Positions 1-8,936 of a stretch of DNA of 64,000 nucleotides are shown piece by piece. Made by a program: the position numbers and the translations under genes. Source of the stretch: Bdellovibrio bacteriovorus HD100 (GTDB taxonomy: Bacteria; Bdellovibrionota; Bdellovibrionia; Bdellovibrionales; Bdellovibrionaceae); assembly GCF_000196175.1 (NCBI RefSeq), contig NC_005363.1:186001-250000 (forward strand). Direction: 5' to 3'. Under the pieces are notes generated by a model. It saw only the letters and a program-made list of their open reading frames with translations. It had not been told where the DNA came from and did not search any database. Every line of letters starts with the position of its first letter. Positions within the stretch are counted from its first letter, which is position 1.

Positions 1-732
1 CTGGCGCAGTCGCGCACTCATGCTCAGGAGCTGATCGAAGCCGGTCAGGTTTTTCTTTTTGAAAATTCGCAAAAGCGTATTCTGAAAAAGGCAAGCTTTG
101 CTGTCTTGGACTCTCATCACGGAAAAATTGAAGTTGAAGCCGGTCCTGCGAATCGTTTTGTGTCCCGCGGGGGCTTGAAACTGGAAGGCGCTTTGGCGCA
201 AGCCGGGGTTTTCGTGCAAGGCCTGAAAGTTCTGGACGTGGGTATTTCCACAGGGGGCTTTACCGATTGCCTTCTGCAAAAGGGCGCTGCCCAAGTGCTG
301 GGTGTGGACGTGGGCCACGGCCAGGTTCACAGCAGTCTTCTTTCCAATCCGCGACTGACAGTTATTGAGGGCATCAATGCCCGCAATCTTTCCCGCGAAG
401 AAGCGGTCAATCAGGCGACCCCAAAGGAAAAGTTTGATCTGGTCGTCATGGACGTTTCTTTTATTTCCATCTCTTTGATTGTTCCGGAATTAGCACATTT
501 TCTTAAGACTGAAGGCTGTCTTTTAAGTCTGGTGAAGCCCCAATTCGAGGTCGGCGTTGACGGCCTTGCCAAGGGGGGTATAGTCAAAGATGTTTCACTG
601 TATAAAGAAGTCGAGACGCGAATAAAGGAACTTTGTTCGCAAAATGGATTTAAGGTTCTCGACTACTTCCCATCTCCGATTCAGGGAAAGGACGGAAATA
701 ATGAGTTCTTTGTTTTTGCCAAAAAAATCTAG
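1..732 (+). CDS. tlyA: TlyA-family rRNA 2'-O-methyltransferase (5' truncated)
   Basis: The frame is open from base 1, so the N-terminus lies outside the window. The first ~35 codons look like the end of an S4 RNA-binding domain (SRTHAQELIEAGQVF). An FtsJ/Rossmann methyltransferase follows: SRGGLKLEGAL, the SAM-binding stretch LDVGISTGGFTDCLL, the acidic motif VVMDVSFIS and LVKPQFE, which holds a late catalytic-type Lys. Family knowledge: TlyA proteins 2'-O-methylate ribosomal RNA and are often misnamed haemolysins. An internal TTG at 106 is in frame but would remove part of the S4 domain, so it is not taken as the start. The next gene begins inside its 3' end. Confidence 0.9.
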   Translation: MAQSRTHAQELIEAGQVFLFENSQKRILKKASFAVLDSHHGKIEVEAGPANRFVSRGGLKLEGALAQAGVFVQGLKVLDVGISTGGFTDCLLQKGAAQVLGVDVGHGQVHSSLLSNPRLTVIEGINARNLSREEAVNQATPKEKFDLVVMDVSFISISLIVPELAHFLKTEGCLLSLVKPQFEVGVDGLAKGGIVKDVSLYKEVETRIKELCSQNGFKVLDYFPSPIQGKDGNNEFFVFAKKI

Positions 733-1702
733 TTGGATTGTCTTGTTCCTGTTTCTGGCAAGCTGTCAGAACTTAAGAACCCGTGAAGACATCCGCAAAA
801 CTCCGCAGCCGACTCCCAGCCGTCCGGGGGTGACGCAACCGCGTCCTCCGGAAAATGTCGGCACTCCTCCGCCGATGGAATCAGATGAAGAAGACGTGGC
901 TGAGACGCCACCGCCTCCTCCGGCGCCGGTGATCCCGACAATGCCCAAGATCGGCGTGATCCTGGGTGGCGGCGGGGCCAAGACCTACGCGCATATTGGG
1001 TTCTTGCATGAACTGCAAAGAGCCAAGGTTCCGGTTTACGCTATTGGTGGAGTTGAGTTTGCAGCTCCGATGGCGGCCCTTTACGCCAACAAGGAACTGG
1101 CCAACGATGTAGAGTGGCAGATGTTCAAGCTGAAGGATGAAGAGGTTTTGAAAAAATCTCTTCTGGGTGGCGTGAACAAGAATAACGAAGTGACGGTGTT
1201 GAAGGACTTTGTCGGTGTGGCTTTCAACCGCACCAAGGTGGAAGACTTTAAGATTCCTTTTGCCTGTCCGTCCTACAACTTGAAAAAGAATCAGGTTTAC
1301 CTGATGAACCGCGGTGGCATCGATCAGTTGATGTACCTGTGCATGGCGTATCCGCCGTTCTTCAAGCCCCACCAAAACAGTGTGGCGGGGGTTCGCGACA
1401 TCACGGCTTTGGCCAATTACCTGCGCCAAAAAGGGGCTAACTATATCGTGATGGTCAATGTGTTGCAGGCTCCGGGGGGTTCAAAACCCTTCACGCTGGA
1501 GTCCAGTGCCACCGACAACGTCTTATGGAGTGAAATCGCGGGACTGTATAATAAGCCTTTGCCAGGAGTTGACACTGTCATCTCGCTTGATACATCCAGC
1601 TATGGTATTATGGATTTCGACAAGCGTCGTGAGATCATGAACAAGGGCGCAGACTCAGCTGCCCGTCAGTTGAAGGGTCTGACCCGCAAGTGGGGACTTT
1701 AG
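701..1702 (+). CDS. Patatin-fold lipoprotein, apparently catalytically dead
   Basis: The ATG at 701 is preferred because it gives a lipoprotein signal peptide with Cys22 in a LASC lipobox. It overlaps the end of tlyA by 32 bases. Residues ~30-80 are a Pro-rich linker (tether). From ~83 a patatin-like fold starts with the oxyanion motif GVILGGGGAK. The nucleophile elbow, normally GxSxG, reads GGVEFAA (residues 116-122), with Glu where Ser should be. The place of the second motif, normally DGG or DGA, reads SVAGVRD, so the catalytic Asp is missing too. The fold call comes from motif order and spacing. Likely a periplasm-facing, membrane-anchored binding or scaffold protein rather than a lipase; that role is inference. 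Confidence 0.75.
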   Translation: MSSLFLPKKSSWIVLFLFLASCQNLRTREDIRKTPQPTPSRPGVTQPRPPENVGTPPPMESDEEDVAETPPPPPAPVIPTMPKIGVILGGGGAKTYAHIGFLHELQRAKVPVYAIGGVEFAAPMAALYANKELANDVEWQMFKLKDEEVLKKSLLGGVNKNNEVTVLKDFVGVAFNRTKVEDFKIPFACPSYNLKKNQVYLMNRGGIDQLMYLCMAYPPFFKPHQNSVAGVRDITALANYLRQKGANYIVMVNVLQAPGGSKPFTLESSATDNVLWSEIAGLYNKPLPGVDTVISLDTSSYGIMDFDKRREIMNKGADSAARQLKGLTRKWGL

Positions 1703-1710
1703 GAGAATTT

Positions 1711-3033
1711 ATGAGCAGAAAACCCATCTATGACATGAACATCTTTTCCGAGAGAAGGAAAAAAGCCGGGGAGCAGATCCCAGGTGGTGCTTTGGTTGTG
1801 GCTTCTCACCCGGAATACATCCGTAATCACGACTGCCATTTCCCTTACCGTCAGGATTCCAATCTGTTTTACCTGACGGGCTGGGAAGAGCCTGAGTCTG
1901 TTTTGATTCATCGCCCGGGTCTGACTCCGGAAACAGTGATGTTCGTGCGCCGTCGTGACGTGGAAAGAGAAACCTGGGATGGTTTCCGCTATGGTCCGGA
2001 AGGCTGCGAGCGTGAATTTAAAATCGACAAAGCGTATCCGTTTGATGAACTGACCAAGGTGGCGCCTCAGCTTTTGAAAGAAGTCGACCGCGTTTATTAC
2101 AGCCAGTACAAAAACCAGGAGATGGATCACAAGATGCAGGAGATTCTGCAAACGGTGAAAGCTCTTCAGGGGCGCATGGGGAATGGCCTGTTGGCGATTC
2201 ACGATGCGGATATTCTGCTGGGCGAGCTTCGTCTGGTGAAATCTGAATACGAACTGACTCAGCTGCGTGAGGCGTGCGAGATTTCCGCTCAGGCCCACTT
2301 GGCAGCTATGCGTTTCACCCGTCCGGGTGTGACGGAACGCCAGGTTCAAGGGGTGCTTGCGCACAACTTCTATATGAGAGGTTCTGCCCGTGAAGGTTAC
2401 AACTATATCGTGGCTTCCGGAAATGCCGCGACGACCTTGCACTATAACTTCAATGACCAGGTCTGCAAAGACGGGGACCTGTTGCTGATTGATGCGGGTG
2501 CCGAGTTCAACTACTACACAGGTGATATCACCCGCACTTATCCGGTGAATGGCAAGTTCACGGACGAGCAGGCGCGTGTGTACGAAGGTGTTTTGAAAGT
2601 TCAAAAGCAGATCTGTGACTATGTAAAGCCGGGGATTTTCTTTAAAGACCTGCACGACATGGGAACGTCTTTATTGACGGATCTGATGTTGGATCTGGGT
2701 TTGTTGTCCGGTCGCAAGGATGATTTGATTCAGGCTTTGGCGCAGAAAAAGTATTATCCACACGGTATCGGCCACTGGCTGGGTATGGATGTGCATGATG
2801 CGGGTCTGTACTTCAAAAAGAACGAACCGCGTCCGATCGAAGCCAATATGTGCTTCACGATCGAACCGGGTCTTTACATCCCGGCTGACGATGCATCAGC
2901 TCCTCAGAAATACCGTGGTATCGGTATTCGTATCGAGGACAATCTGCGTGTGACGTCTTCAGGATCCGAGAACATGACTTCGTCTGTTCCCAAAGAGATT
3001 GCTGACATTGAAAAGGTTGTCGGCAAAGCTTAA
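1711..3033 (+). CDS. pepP: Xaa-Pro aminopeptidase (M24B)
   Basis: Aminopeptidase P removes the N-terminal residue from peptides with proline in second position, using two metal ions. The 440-residue length matches E. coli PepP. Residues ~1-170 form the AMP_N domain (ADxPYRQDSNLFYLTGW-type region). The M24 'pita-bread' domain supplies the metal ligands in order: Asp in LLIDAGAE, Asp in TGDITRTYP, His in PHGIGHWLG, Glu in TIEPGLYI and Glu in IRIEDNL. The start at 1711 has AGGAGA eight bases upstream and follows the preceding lipoprotein gene by 8 bases, so the two are probably co-transcribed. No signal peptide; cytoplasmic. Confidence 0.95.
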   Translation: MSRKPIYDMNIFSERRKKAGEQIPGGALVVASHPEYIRNHDCHFPYRQDSNLFYLTGWEEPESVLIHRPGLTPETVMFVRRRDVERETWDGFRYGPEGCEREFKIDKAYPFDELTKVAPQLLKEVDRVYYSQYKNQEMDHKMQEILQTVKALQGRMGNGLLAIHDADILLGELRLVKSEYELTQLREACEISAQAHLAAMRFTRPGVTERQVQGVLAHNFYMRGSAREGYNYIVASGNAATTLHYNFNDQVCKDGDLLLIDAGAEFNYYTGDITRTYPVNGKFTDEQARVYEGVLKVQKQICDYVKPGIFFKDLHDMGTSLLTDLMLDLGLLSGRKDDLIQALAQKKYYPHGIGHWLGMDVHDAGLYFKKNEPRPIEANMCFTIEPGLYIPADDASAPQKYRGIGIRIEDNLRVTSSGSENMTSSVPKEIADIEKVVGKA

Positions 3034-3046
3034 GCATTTGGAACCG

Positions 3047-3077
3047 AAAAAGGCTCACCGCAAGGTGGGCCTTTTTT
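3047..3077. terminator. Bidirectional intrinsic terminator
   Basis: Stem GGCTCACC/GGTGGGCC (one G-U pair) closed by a GCAA tetraloop, with five A before and six T after. It can stop both pepP and the opposing PAS-protein gene, whose stop codon touches the T run. Confidence 0.85.
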
Positions 3078-4392
3078 ATGTCAGCATGCTGTTGTCAACA
3101 TGGCGAAGGTTCTGCGAAATCACGGAAAGGTGATTTTTAAGCTCGCTGGACCGCACCAGTCCCCATTGGCTTTCGTTTTCGATAGAGCGCAGGGTCTTTT
3201 TAAAGCTGGCAGTCAGATTCTCCATATCCGCCAGCAAGGACTCCAGGGCGCTGGAAAACTCTTTCACCCGGGCCATTTCAATTTTTCCCACCACACAGAT
3301 CACATCCATGCCCGCGGTGACCTTGGACAGCATATTGATAGAGCGGCTCAGGGACTTGTTTTCCTTGATCAGCTTCTTGGCAGTTTCTTCCACATCTGCA
3401 AAGTTGGCCGAAATCAGACTTTTTAAAAGATGGCAGTTCTGCAGAAGAAACGCCTCCTGCTCGGGACTTTGTGTTTCATCAATCAGATGGTTCATCATTT
3501 CAATCTGCAGACGTGACGTGGCCATGGAAAAATACATGCGTGAGGCTGCGACACTGAAGTTGGCGAAGATTTCGTCAAATTCACGGGAGCTTTCATCAAT
3601 TTCCAGCGCGAGCCTTTCGAGGTTCTTGGAAACAACACTCAAGGTTTTTCCGGCCTCGCCAAGTTTGGCGGCAGAGATTGTCAGATTGGTCGTGACCATC
3701 TGCACTTCACGGCAAATGTCGCTGATATTTTGCGCCTGATTGTTGCGGCTGAATCGCTGGCTGAGTGAATCGGCCAGATCAAAAGCGGTCCGCGCAGCTT
3801 TGGTGCACTTGCTGGAGGCCTCCTGAATTTCTTCGACGCGTTCGGAGCGGTCGAAAGTCAAAGGGGCCTTTTTTTTAAAGTGCAGCAACAACTGGTCCCG
3901 GGACTTCATTTCCTCCAGAAGGGCGCGGGTCATGAAGGCGTCATAGCTGGCAAAACCAAGTTTATGAAGTTCTGAAAGAAGAAGTCCTTCACTTTGTTCT
4001 ATGCCCAGGCCGGCGTTTTCCTGGGATACCAGTCCTTCATAGATCCTTTGCACTTCGCCGAGAAAGACAGAGGAGGGCTTTATCCGAATGGACAAGTATC
4101 CGTCAGTCATCGGAAAGGCCATGGCAAATACCCAGTAGTACTTTCCGGTTTTGGATTTGTTTTTCACATAAGCCGCAATCGGCCGGTGGCTTTGCAGATA
4201 TCCCCAGAACAGTTTAAAAACGCTGCGGGGCATGTCCTGATGGCGAATGATGTTATGAGGACGGCCCAGGATCTCGTCATTGGAGTATTCACTGACTCTG
4301 ACAAAGACCTGATTGCCTGACTCAATTCGTCCTTTAAAATCAGTTTTGGAAAAAAACAGCTCGTTCAGTGCAAAGTCGGCTTCCAGAGTCAT
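3076..4392 (-). CDS. Soluble PAS-domain signalling protein (Aer-like PAS, no MCP hairpin)
   Basis: Residues ~10-115 are a PAS domain of the Aer/energy-taxis type, shown by the run EILGRPHNIIRH followed by DMPRSVFKLFW and by KTGKYYWVFAMAFPM. In Aer this domain binds FAD and senses redox state. The rest (~120-438) is mostly helical with heptad-like Leu/Ile/Ala spacing. I do not find the conserved methyl-accepting signalling tip, a HAMP domain or a transmembrane segment, so the output partner is unknown. GGAGAC precedes the ATG and a sigma70-like promoter lies just upstream. It may be a cytoplasmic redox/energy sensor feeding another taxis or signalling protein; this is inference. Confidence 0.7.
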   Translation of the reverse strand: MTLEADFALNELFFSKTDFKGRIESGNQVFVRVSEYSNDEILGRPHNIIRHQDMPRSVFKLFWGYLQSHRPIAAYVKNKSKTGKYYWVFAMAFPMTDGYLSIRIKPSSVFLGEVQRIYEGLVSQENAGLGIEQSEGLLLSELHKLGFASYDAFMTRALLEEMKSRDQLLLHFKKKAPLTFDRSERVEEIQEASSKCTKAARTAFDLADSLSQRFSRNNQAQNISDICREVQMVTTNLTISAAKLGEAGKTLSVVSKNLERLALEIDESSREFDEIFANFSVAASRMYFSMATSRLQIEMMNHLIDETQSPEQEAFLLQNCHLLKSLISANFADVEETAKKLIKENKSLSRSINMLSKVTAGMDVICVVGKIEMARVKEFSSALESLLADMENLTASFKKTLRSIENESQWGLVRSSELKNHLSVISQNLRHVDNSMLT

Positions 4393-4416
4393 CCCGTCTC
4401 CTCGTGCAAGTTCCGC

Positions 4417-4444
4417 TTTATACTCGACAGAAAATTCGCATCAA
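4417..4444 (-). promoter_or_regulatory. Sigma70-like promoter of the PAS-protein gene
   Basis: On the minus strand: -35 TTGATG, 16-base spacer, -10 TATAAA. It ends 25 bases before the ATG at 4392. Confidence 0.6.
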
Positions 4445-4463
4445 CAAGTATGAGATTACCAAG

Positions 4464-4495
4464 GGAATATTCCACCGCCTCGGTGGAGATGTTCC
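4464..4495 (+). other. Hairpin in the ~300-bp gap before the outer-membrane protein gene
   Basis: Perfect stem TCCACCG/CGGTGGA with a CCT loop, flanked by a second pairing GGAA/TTCC across a small internal loop, then TTTTG. The gap 4393-4689 otherwise holds the minus-strand promoter above and no convincing gene. The hairpin could be part of a long 5' leader of the 4690 gene or a weak terminator. Confidence 0.45.
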
Positions 4496-4689
4496 TTTTG
4501 TGGTTTGGATGAAACGTTCGCTGAGGTTCCGGGCGCTCTTTGTTGCTGTGGGAGCGGATTTGCGGCGGTTACCATTGAATGGCTGTAATAAGCCGCGGTT
4601 GGATGGACCCTCTGATGATCTGGTACGGAACACTTGCCTGGCACAGTCATTGATCTTCAGGTCTTTGCAAACTTAAACAGGAGATAACA

Positions 4690-6051
4690 ATGAAAAAGAA
4701 ATCAGTGAACTGGAACACGATCGGCTTGATGAGTCTTTTGATCGCCGCAGGTCCCGCGGGCGCCGCTGACAAAACGATCCATTGGGATCCAAATGCTTAC
4801 TGGAGAGGCGGCGATCATTCCTATGAATGTTATGACCGGGGTGGGATATACCACGAAGGCATTTGTCTGGAGGGTTCCGCTTCTGCTCAGGTGGCAGCGG
4901 TCATTAACAATGATCTGCGCCGGGAGGGTGGCAACGAGACATCCATGGGCGACATGGTCACTGAAGTGGAAGGAAAGATTTCCAAGACTTTCGGAAATCG
5001 TCATTTCAAGCAGATCTTTATCTCGATCAGCGCCATTCCGAAAAATCAGGTTCTGAACTACAACGAAGAAAATGAGCAGAACTTCCACAATTCGGACCGT
5101 CTGCGCGCCGATGGTTATGTCGACCGCCCTTGGTTTCTGGCGAATATCGGAGCGAATATTGCGATGACGGATTCCCAGGATGTGACGGTTCTGGCGGGAG
5201 CATTCCCAGTCAGTGGTTTGAGTCCTCTGCAGGGTAAGCCCAGCCGGTACTATGTCACGGCTCCATACGGTTTGATGGTTCGTTATGACAAAGGGATTCA
5301 GATGAACTACCAGCTGAAAGAAGAGCTCGACCGGGTGCTGCTGGCCTCGTTCAGTGTAGTGGATGGCGATACCATCAAGGGTGAATCCAGCCTGGATCCG
5401 GCGGATTCCCGCGCCAATTCCTATCCGGCCTACGCGGGCACGGTTGAATTGCGTGTGGCCAATGCACTTCGCAAGGTTTTCGACAAGTCAGCGCCTTACT
5501 TGAAGAATCATGATTTCTATATTGGTGTGACCGGGGCCCATGGGGATGTCGGAAGTTTCCCGGGTGAAAAAAGGTCCCAGGATGATATGACCACTTACCT
5601 GGGATACATGTTCACGTCCAAGTACGGTGAGGCTGAGGTGCGGGTCTTCCGCGCAGACTTCACCCGCAACAAACAAGGTGACGGAAACGGACGTCGTCCA
5701 CATGCACAGCATGTGAATTCAAAGGCCCACGGCGTGGAAGTGGCGATGCGTGGCGTGGAAGCGGGGCCCTGCGCCTGGGACTTCTATTATAATCAGCATG
5801 TGTTCAATACTGATGCCGAGTTTGCAGATGGTGAATTCACTTTTGAGAAAGTGCGCGGGGTGCGCGGCTGGGCGGCCGGAACCACCTGTCGCAATCTTTT
5901 GGGTCTGAAGAATCTGGATATCGGCTTTGAATATGGCAGCACCCAGCTGGATCGCAAGGGTGCCAAAGAAAATCTGAAATATCCAAACAAGGCCAATCAG
6001 TTCAATCTGACATTGAGCTATCGCTTTAACATGAACAAACTTGTTCGTTAG
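4690..6051 (+). CDS. Predicted outer-membrane beta-barrel protein
   Basis: Signal peptide of ~26 residues ending AGAAD. The mature protein is rich in alternating aromatic/polar segments and ends with the amphipathic strand FNLTLSYRFNMN, as expected of a barrel-forming outer-membrane protein, although the last residue is Arg, not Phe. Segments such as YYVTAPYGLMVRYDKGIQMNY and LGYMFTSKYGEAEVRVF look like strands facing membrane and pore. Cys pairs occur near both ends (ECYDRGGIYHEGIC; GPCAWDF/TTCRNLL). AGGAGAT precedes the ATG. I do not recognise the family, and a porin or adhesin role is possible. Its stop interlocks with the opposing HAD gene. Confidence 0.6.
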   Translation: MKKKSVNWNTIGLMSLLIAAGPAGAADKTIHWDPNAYWRGGDHSYECYDRGGIYHEGICLEGSASAQVAAVINNDLRREGGNETSMGDMVTEVEGKISKTFGNRHFKQIFISISAIPKNQVLNYNEENEQNFHNSDRLRADGYVDRPWFLANIGANIAMTDSQDVTVLAGAFPVSGLSPLQGKPSRYYVTAPYGLMVRYDKGIQMNYQLKEELDRVLLASFSVVDGDTIKGESSLDPADSRANSYPAYAGTVELRVANALRKVFDKSAPYLKNHDFYIGVTGAHGDVGSFPGEKRSQDDMTTYLGYMFTSKYGEAEVRVFRADFTRNKQGDGNGRRPHAQHVNSKAHGVEVAMRGVEAGPCAWDFYYNQHVFNTDAEFADGEFTFEKVRGVRGWAAGTTCRNLLGLKNLDIGFEYGSTQLDRKGAKENLKYPNKANQFNLTLSYRFNMNKLVR

Positions 6052-6791
6052 ATAAAGCGATGGGACAGCCAGGAGAACTTTTCAGCGTTCTCCTGCAGCT
6101 CCTTTTCGGTTTTGAAAAGTTTGTCATCACGGGAGGCGGCGCTGACGGCCAGACTCAGATGCGTCGCTGACTGCAGCAGATTGTAATCACCCATGGTGTT
6201 TCCTGAGGCGAAGAACGGCTTTTTTCCGCCGGTGGCTTGCAGAAGGGCTTCCACCTTGCCCTCGCGATAGGTGATCGTGCCTTTTTGGCGGTCGCTGATC
6301 ACGCCGTTATCCACATGCGTTTCCACACCCAGAACGTCATCTTTAGTCAGTCCCATCATTTCTGCGCCGGGTTCCACCGCCCATTTTACCGAAGCGGTGA
6401 TGATGTAAACTTTCACACCCCTGGAAACAAACAGATCAATTAATTTTTTCTGTTCCAGAAAAACAGGAACCGGGAAGTGACCTTTGACCGCATCGATGGC
6501 CCACTGGTGCACCTGCTCAAGTTTTTGCCCCTGGCAGATTTGGGCTAGCCAAAGGTAGGCTTTGCGCGGATCCGCAGCTTTCATGTTTTCGTAGTGTTCC
6601 CACGGCTGTGGCGGAAGAGTCACAAGTTTGTTGTCAATCTGGTGATGGAAGAAAGTTTCCCCAAGATCGGTATCCCACAAAGTACCATCCGCATCAAAGG
6701 CGGCCACAGGTGCAGAATCCTGTTTTAAAACTTGGTCCAGTGTCGTATTTATGCGGTTCCAAATGTCGGTGGAATAGTCTTTGTATTTCAT
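6048..6791 (-). CDS. HAD-superfamily phosphatase (SerB-like)
   Basis: HAD motif I is FDADGTLWD, with the nucleophile Asp33 and acid/base Asp35. Motif II is in VYIITASVKW (Thr after the strand), and the late acidic region is in FFASGNTMGDYNLLQ. The inserted helical segment between motifs I and II resembles the C1 cap of phosphoserine phosphatase-like HADs. No signal peptide, 247 residues. The substrate cannot be read from sequence; a small phosphorylated metabolite is likely. Only ~50 bp separate it from the divergent acetyltransferase gene. Confidence 0.75.
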   Translation of the reverse strand: MKYKDYSTDIWNRINTTLDQVLKQDSAPVAAFDADGTLWDTDLGETFFHHQIDNKLVTLPPQPWEHYENMKAADPRKAYLWLAQICQGQKLEQVHQWAIDAVKGHFPVPVFLEQKKLIDLFVSRGVKVYIITASVKWAVEPGAEMMGLTKDDVLGVETHVDNGVISDRQKGTITYREGKVEALLQATGGKKPFFASGNTMGDYNLLQSATHLSLAVSAASRDDKLFKTEKELQENAEKFSWLSHRFI

Positions 6792-6842
6792 AGTGTCTTA
6801 GTATGAAATATGAAAAGTAAAATGACAAGGAGACCTGAGGGC

Positions 6843-7298
6843 ATGAGCCTGTATTGCCGCGTGATTCAGCCGGAAGATTTGCAACAGATTTTGGATCTGG
6901 AAAATAAAAAGCTCGCAGAAACCTATCCGGATGAAATGGAACGAATGATTGCCACATGGAATTCCAAGTTCCGCGTTGAGGCTCTGAACCATTACATTGC
7001 CCTGGGCTGGAGCTTTCTGGCCTTGGAGCAGGAGACCAACAAACTGATGGGCTATTTCATCGCTCAGCCGCTGTTGTTCCTGGATGGGCAGACTCAGACC
7101 TTGTGGGTGGAGCATGTGCAATACAGCTCCCTGCAGGCCCGGGATGAACTTTGTGAGCTGGCCTACAAACTGGGCCGCGAAAAGCATCTGCAGCGGGTTT
7201 ACTTCCCCAATGACAACGGAGTGCCGAACTCCGTAAAAGCTTTCAAGGCCGAAAGCTGGCAGCCGGGGACTCTTTCAGTCAAGACGACAAAAGGATAA
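6843..7298 (+). CDS. GNAT-like N-acetyltransferase
   Basis: The start at 6843 is chosen because AAGGAGA lies nine bases upstream; an earlier in-frame ATG at 6810 has no such site. The 151-residue protein starts with a GNAT-type strand (YCRVIQPEDLQQILDLE), continues with a central strand pair (WSFLALEQETNKLMGYFIAQPLL) and ends with the helix/strand region LGREKHLQRVYFPND. The acyl-CoA pyrophosphate loop (Q/RxxGxG/A) is not clear, so the activity is uncertain. glpD starts 3 bases after its stop, so the two form an operon. Confidence 0.55.
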   Translation: MSLYCRVIQPEDLQQILDLENKKLAETYPDEMERMIATWNSKFRVEALNHYIALGWSFLALEQETNKLMGYFIAQPLLFLDGQTQTLWVEHVQYSSLQARDELCELAYKLGREKHLQRVYFPNDNGVPNSVKAFKAESWQPGTLSVKTTKG

Positions 7299-7301
7299 GC
7301 C

Positions 7302-8936
7302 ATGAAGAATTTCTCCTTCGCAAACAGAATTCAAAATATCAACAAGATGAAATCCCAGGATTTTGATCTCGTGATAATCGGGGGAGGAATCAACGGGGCG
7401 GGTGTGGCGCGGGATGCTTCGGCACGCGGTATGCGAGTGGCTTTGATCGAAGCCCGTGACTTTGCCTCTGGCACGTCGTCGAAATCCTCAAAGCTTATTC
7501 ACGGTGGCATTCGTTATCTGGAAAACATGGAATTCAAACTTGTTTTCGAGGCCCTGAATGAACGAGGCCGCCTGTTTGAAATGGCCCCGCATCTGGTGCA
7601 TCCACTGCGTTTTATGATTCCGCTTTATCAGGAAAGCCGCGTGGGCATGGGGAAGATGGGTCTTGGCATGTGGCTTTATGATGCGCTGTCATTGTTCCAG
7701 GCTCCAGAGATGCATGAGCGACTGGATGCCCAAGCCTCGATGGAACGCATGCCGGCGATTCGTCCCAATAATTTGCTGGGTTCCTACATTTATTCCGACG
7801 CCTACATGGACGATGATCGTCTGGTTCATGAAACCATGAGATCGGCCAATGAAAACGGTGCGCTTTGTGTGAACTATGTGAAAGCCACCGGGGTGACTTT
7901 CGGTCCGGATGGAAAAATTCAGGCCGTGAAGTGTGAAGATCAGCACTCTAAAGAAAAATTCACGATCAAAGCCCGTCACGTGATCAGCAGTGTGGGTCCG
8001 TGGACCGATGAATTGGGTGAAAACATTTTTAAGGACTGGAAGAAAATTCTTCGTCCGACCAAAGGCATTCACCTGACATTGCCCAAGCACCGTCTGCCAT
8101 TGACCAGCGCGGTGGTGATGGGCGCGGAAAAAAGTGATCGCATCGTGTTCGGGATTCCCCGTCATGAGATGATCATAATTGGAACCACTGACACCGACTT
8201 TAAGGAATCTCCGGAAAACGTGACAACCACGCCGGAGGATGTGAAGTATCTGCTTTCTATCACAGATCACTATTTCCCGGGCGCCAACCTGACCGCTCAC
8301 GATATCATCGCCAGCTATGCGGGTGTTCGCCCCTTGGTGGCGGATGGCTCCAGCAGCGAAGGCAAAACCAGCCGCGAGCACACGATTTTGTCCGACGACC
8401 GCGGAATCACTTTTGTTGCCGGCGGAAAGTACACCACCTATCGCCTGATGTGCGAACAAACCGTGAAGGCAGCGTTGAAATTCTTTACGTTTGAAGAGCG
8501 TGTGACCTGGGGCAAATCCGATACCGTCAAGCCATTGAATCCGTACACCAGCATCGACGCCTTCCAACAGGCCAAGGTTCAGGCGGATCTATGGGCTCGT
8601 GAAACGGGACACTCTGTGGAGGACATGCGTTTGCTGGCTGAGCGTTATGGCATGGAAGGCGAAGAGATCCTGAACAAGTATTCCGCTGACATGACCTACT
8701 GGCAGCTGGAGGCGGCTCAGGCCATTGATTCAACGATGTGTCTGCATATGCGTGACTTCTTTGCGCGCCGGGTTCCTTTATTCCTGGCCGATCGCAATCA
8801 CGGTGTGAAACACATGGAGGAAATCGGCAAGGTCTTCCAGGAAAAGCTGGGATGGAACGAAGCCCGTCTGAAGGAAGAAATGCACATGCTGACCGAGTAC
8901 ATGGCCCGTGAAGTGGAATGGAAGAAACACTTCTAA
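7302..8936 (+). CDS. glpD: FAD-dependent glycerol-3-phosphate dehydrogenase
   Basis: Oxidises sn-glycerol-3-phosphate to dihydroxyacetone phosphate and passes electrons to quinone at the inner membrane. The N-terminal dinucleotide-binding motif is DLVIIGGGINGAGVARDAS, followed by the family signature GTSSKSSKLIHGGIRYLE. Mid-protein motifs include GPWTDELG, TKGIHLTLP and IIGTTDTDF, and the C-terminal domain has GGKYTTYRLM. 544 residues is the usual length. A second Met (7347) just before the FAD motif is an alternative start; AAAGGA supports 7302. Glycerol phosphate freed from prey phospholipid would be a plausible substrate source; that is inference. Confidence 0.95.
   Translation: MKNFSFANRIQNINKMKSQDFDLVIIGGGINGAGVARDASARGMRVALIEARDFASGTSSKSSKLIHGGIRYLENMEFKLVFEALNERGRLFEMAPHLVHPLRFMIPLYQESRVGMGKMGLGMWLYDALSLFQAPEMHERLDAQASMERMPAIRPNNLLGSYIYSDAYMDDDRLVHETMRSANENGALCVNYVKATGVTFGPDGKIQAVKCEDQHSKEKFTIKARHVISSVGPWTDELGENIFKDWKKILRPTKGIHLTLPKHRLPLTSAVVMGAEKSDRIVFGIPRHEMIIIGTTDTDFKESPENVTTTPEDVKYLLSITDHYFPGANLTAHDIIASYAGVRPLVADGSSSEGKTSREHTILSDDRGITFVAGGKYTTYRLMCEQTVKAALKFFTFEERVTWGKSDTVKPLNPYTSIDAFQQAKVQADLWARETGHSVEDMRLLAERYGMEGEEILNKYSADMTYWQLEAAQAIDSTMCLHMRDFFARRVPLFLADRNHGVKHMEEIGKVFQEKLGWNEARLKEEMHMLTEYMAREVEWKKHF

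Noticed and set aside
1699-2655. 318-codon open frame antisense to pepP
   Set aside because: The plus-strand gene is well supported and the antisense protein has no recognisable features.
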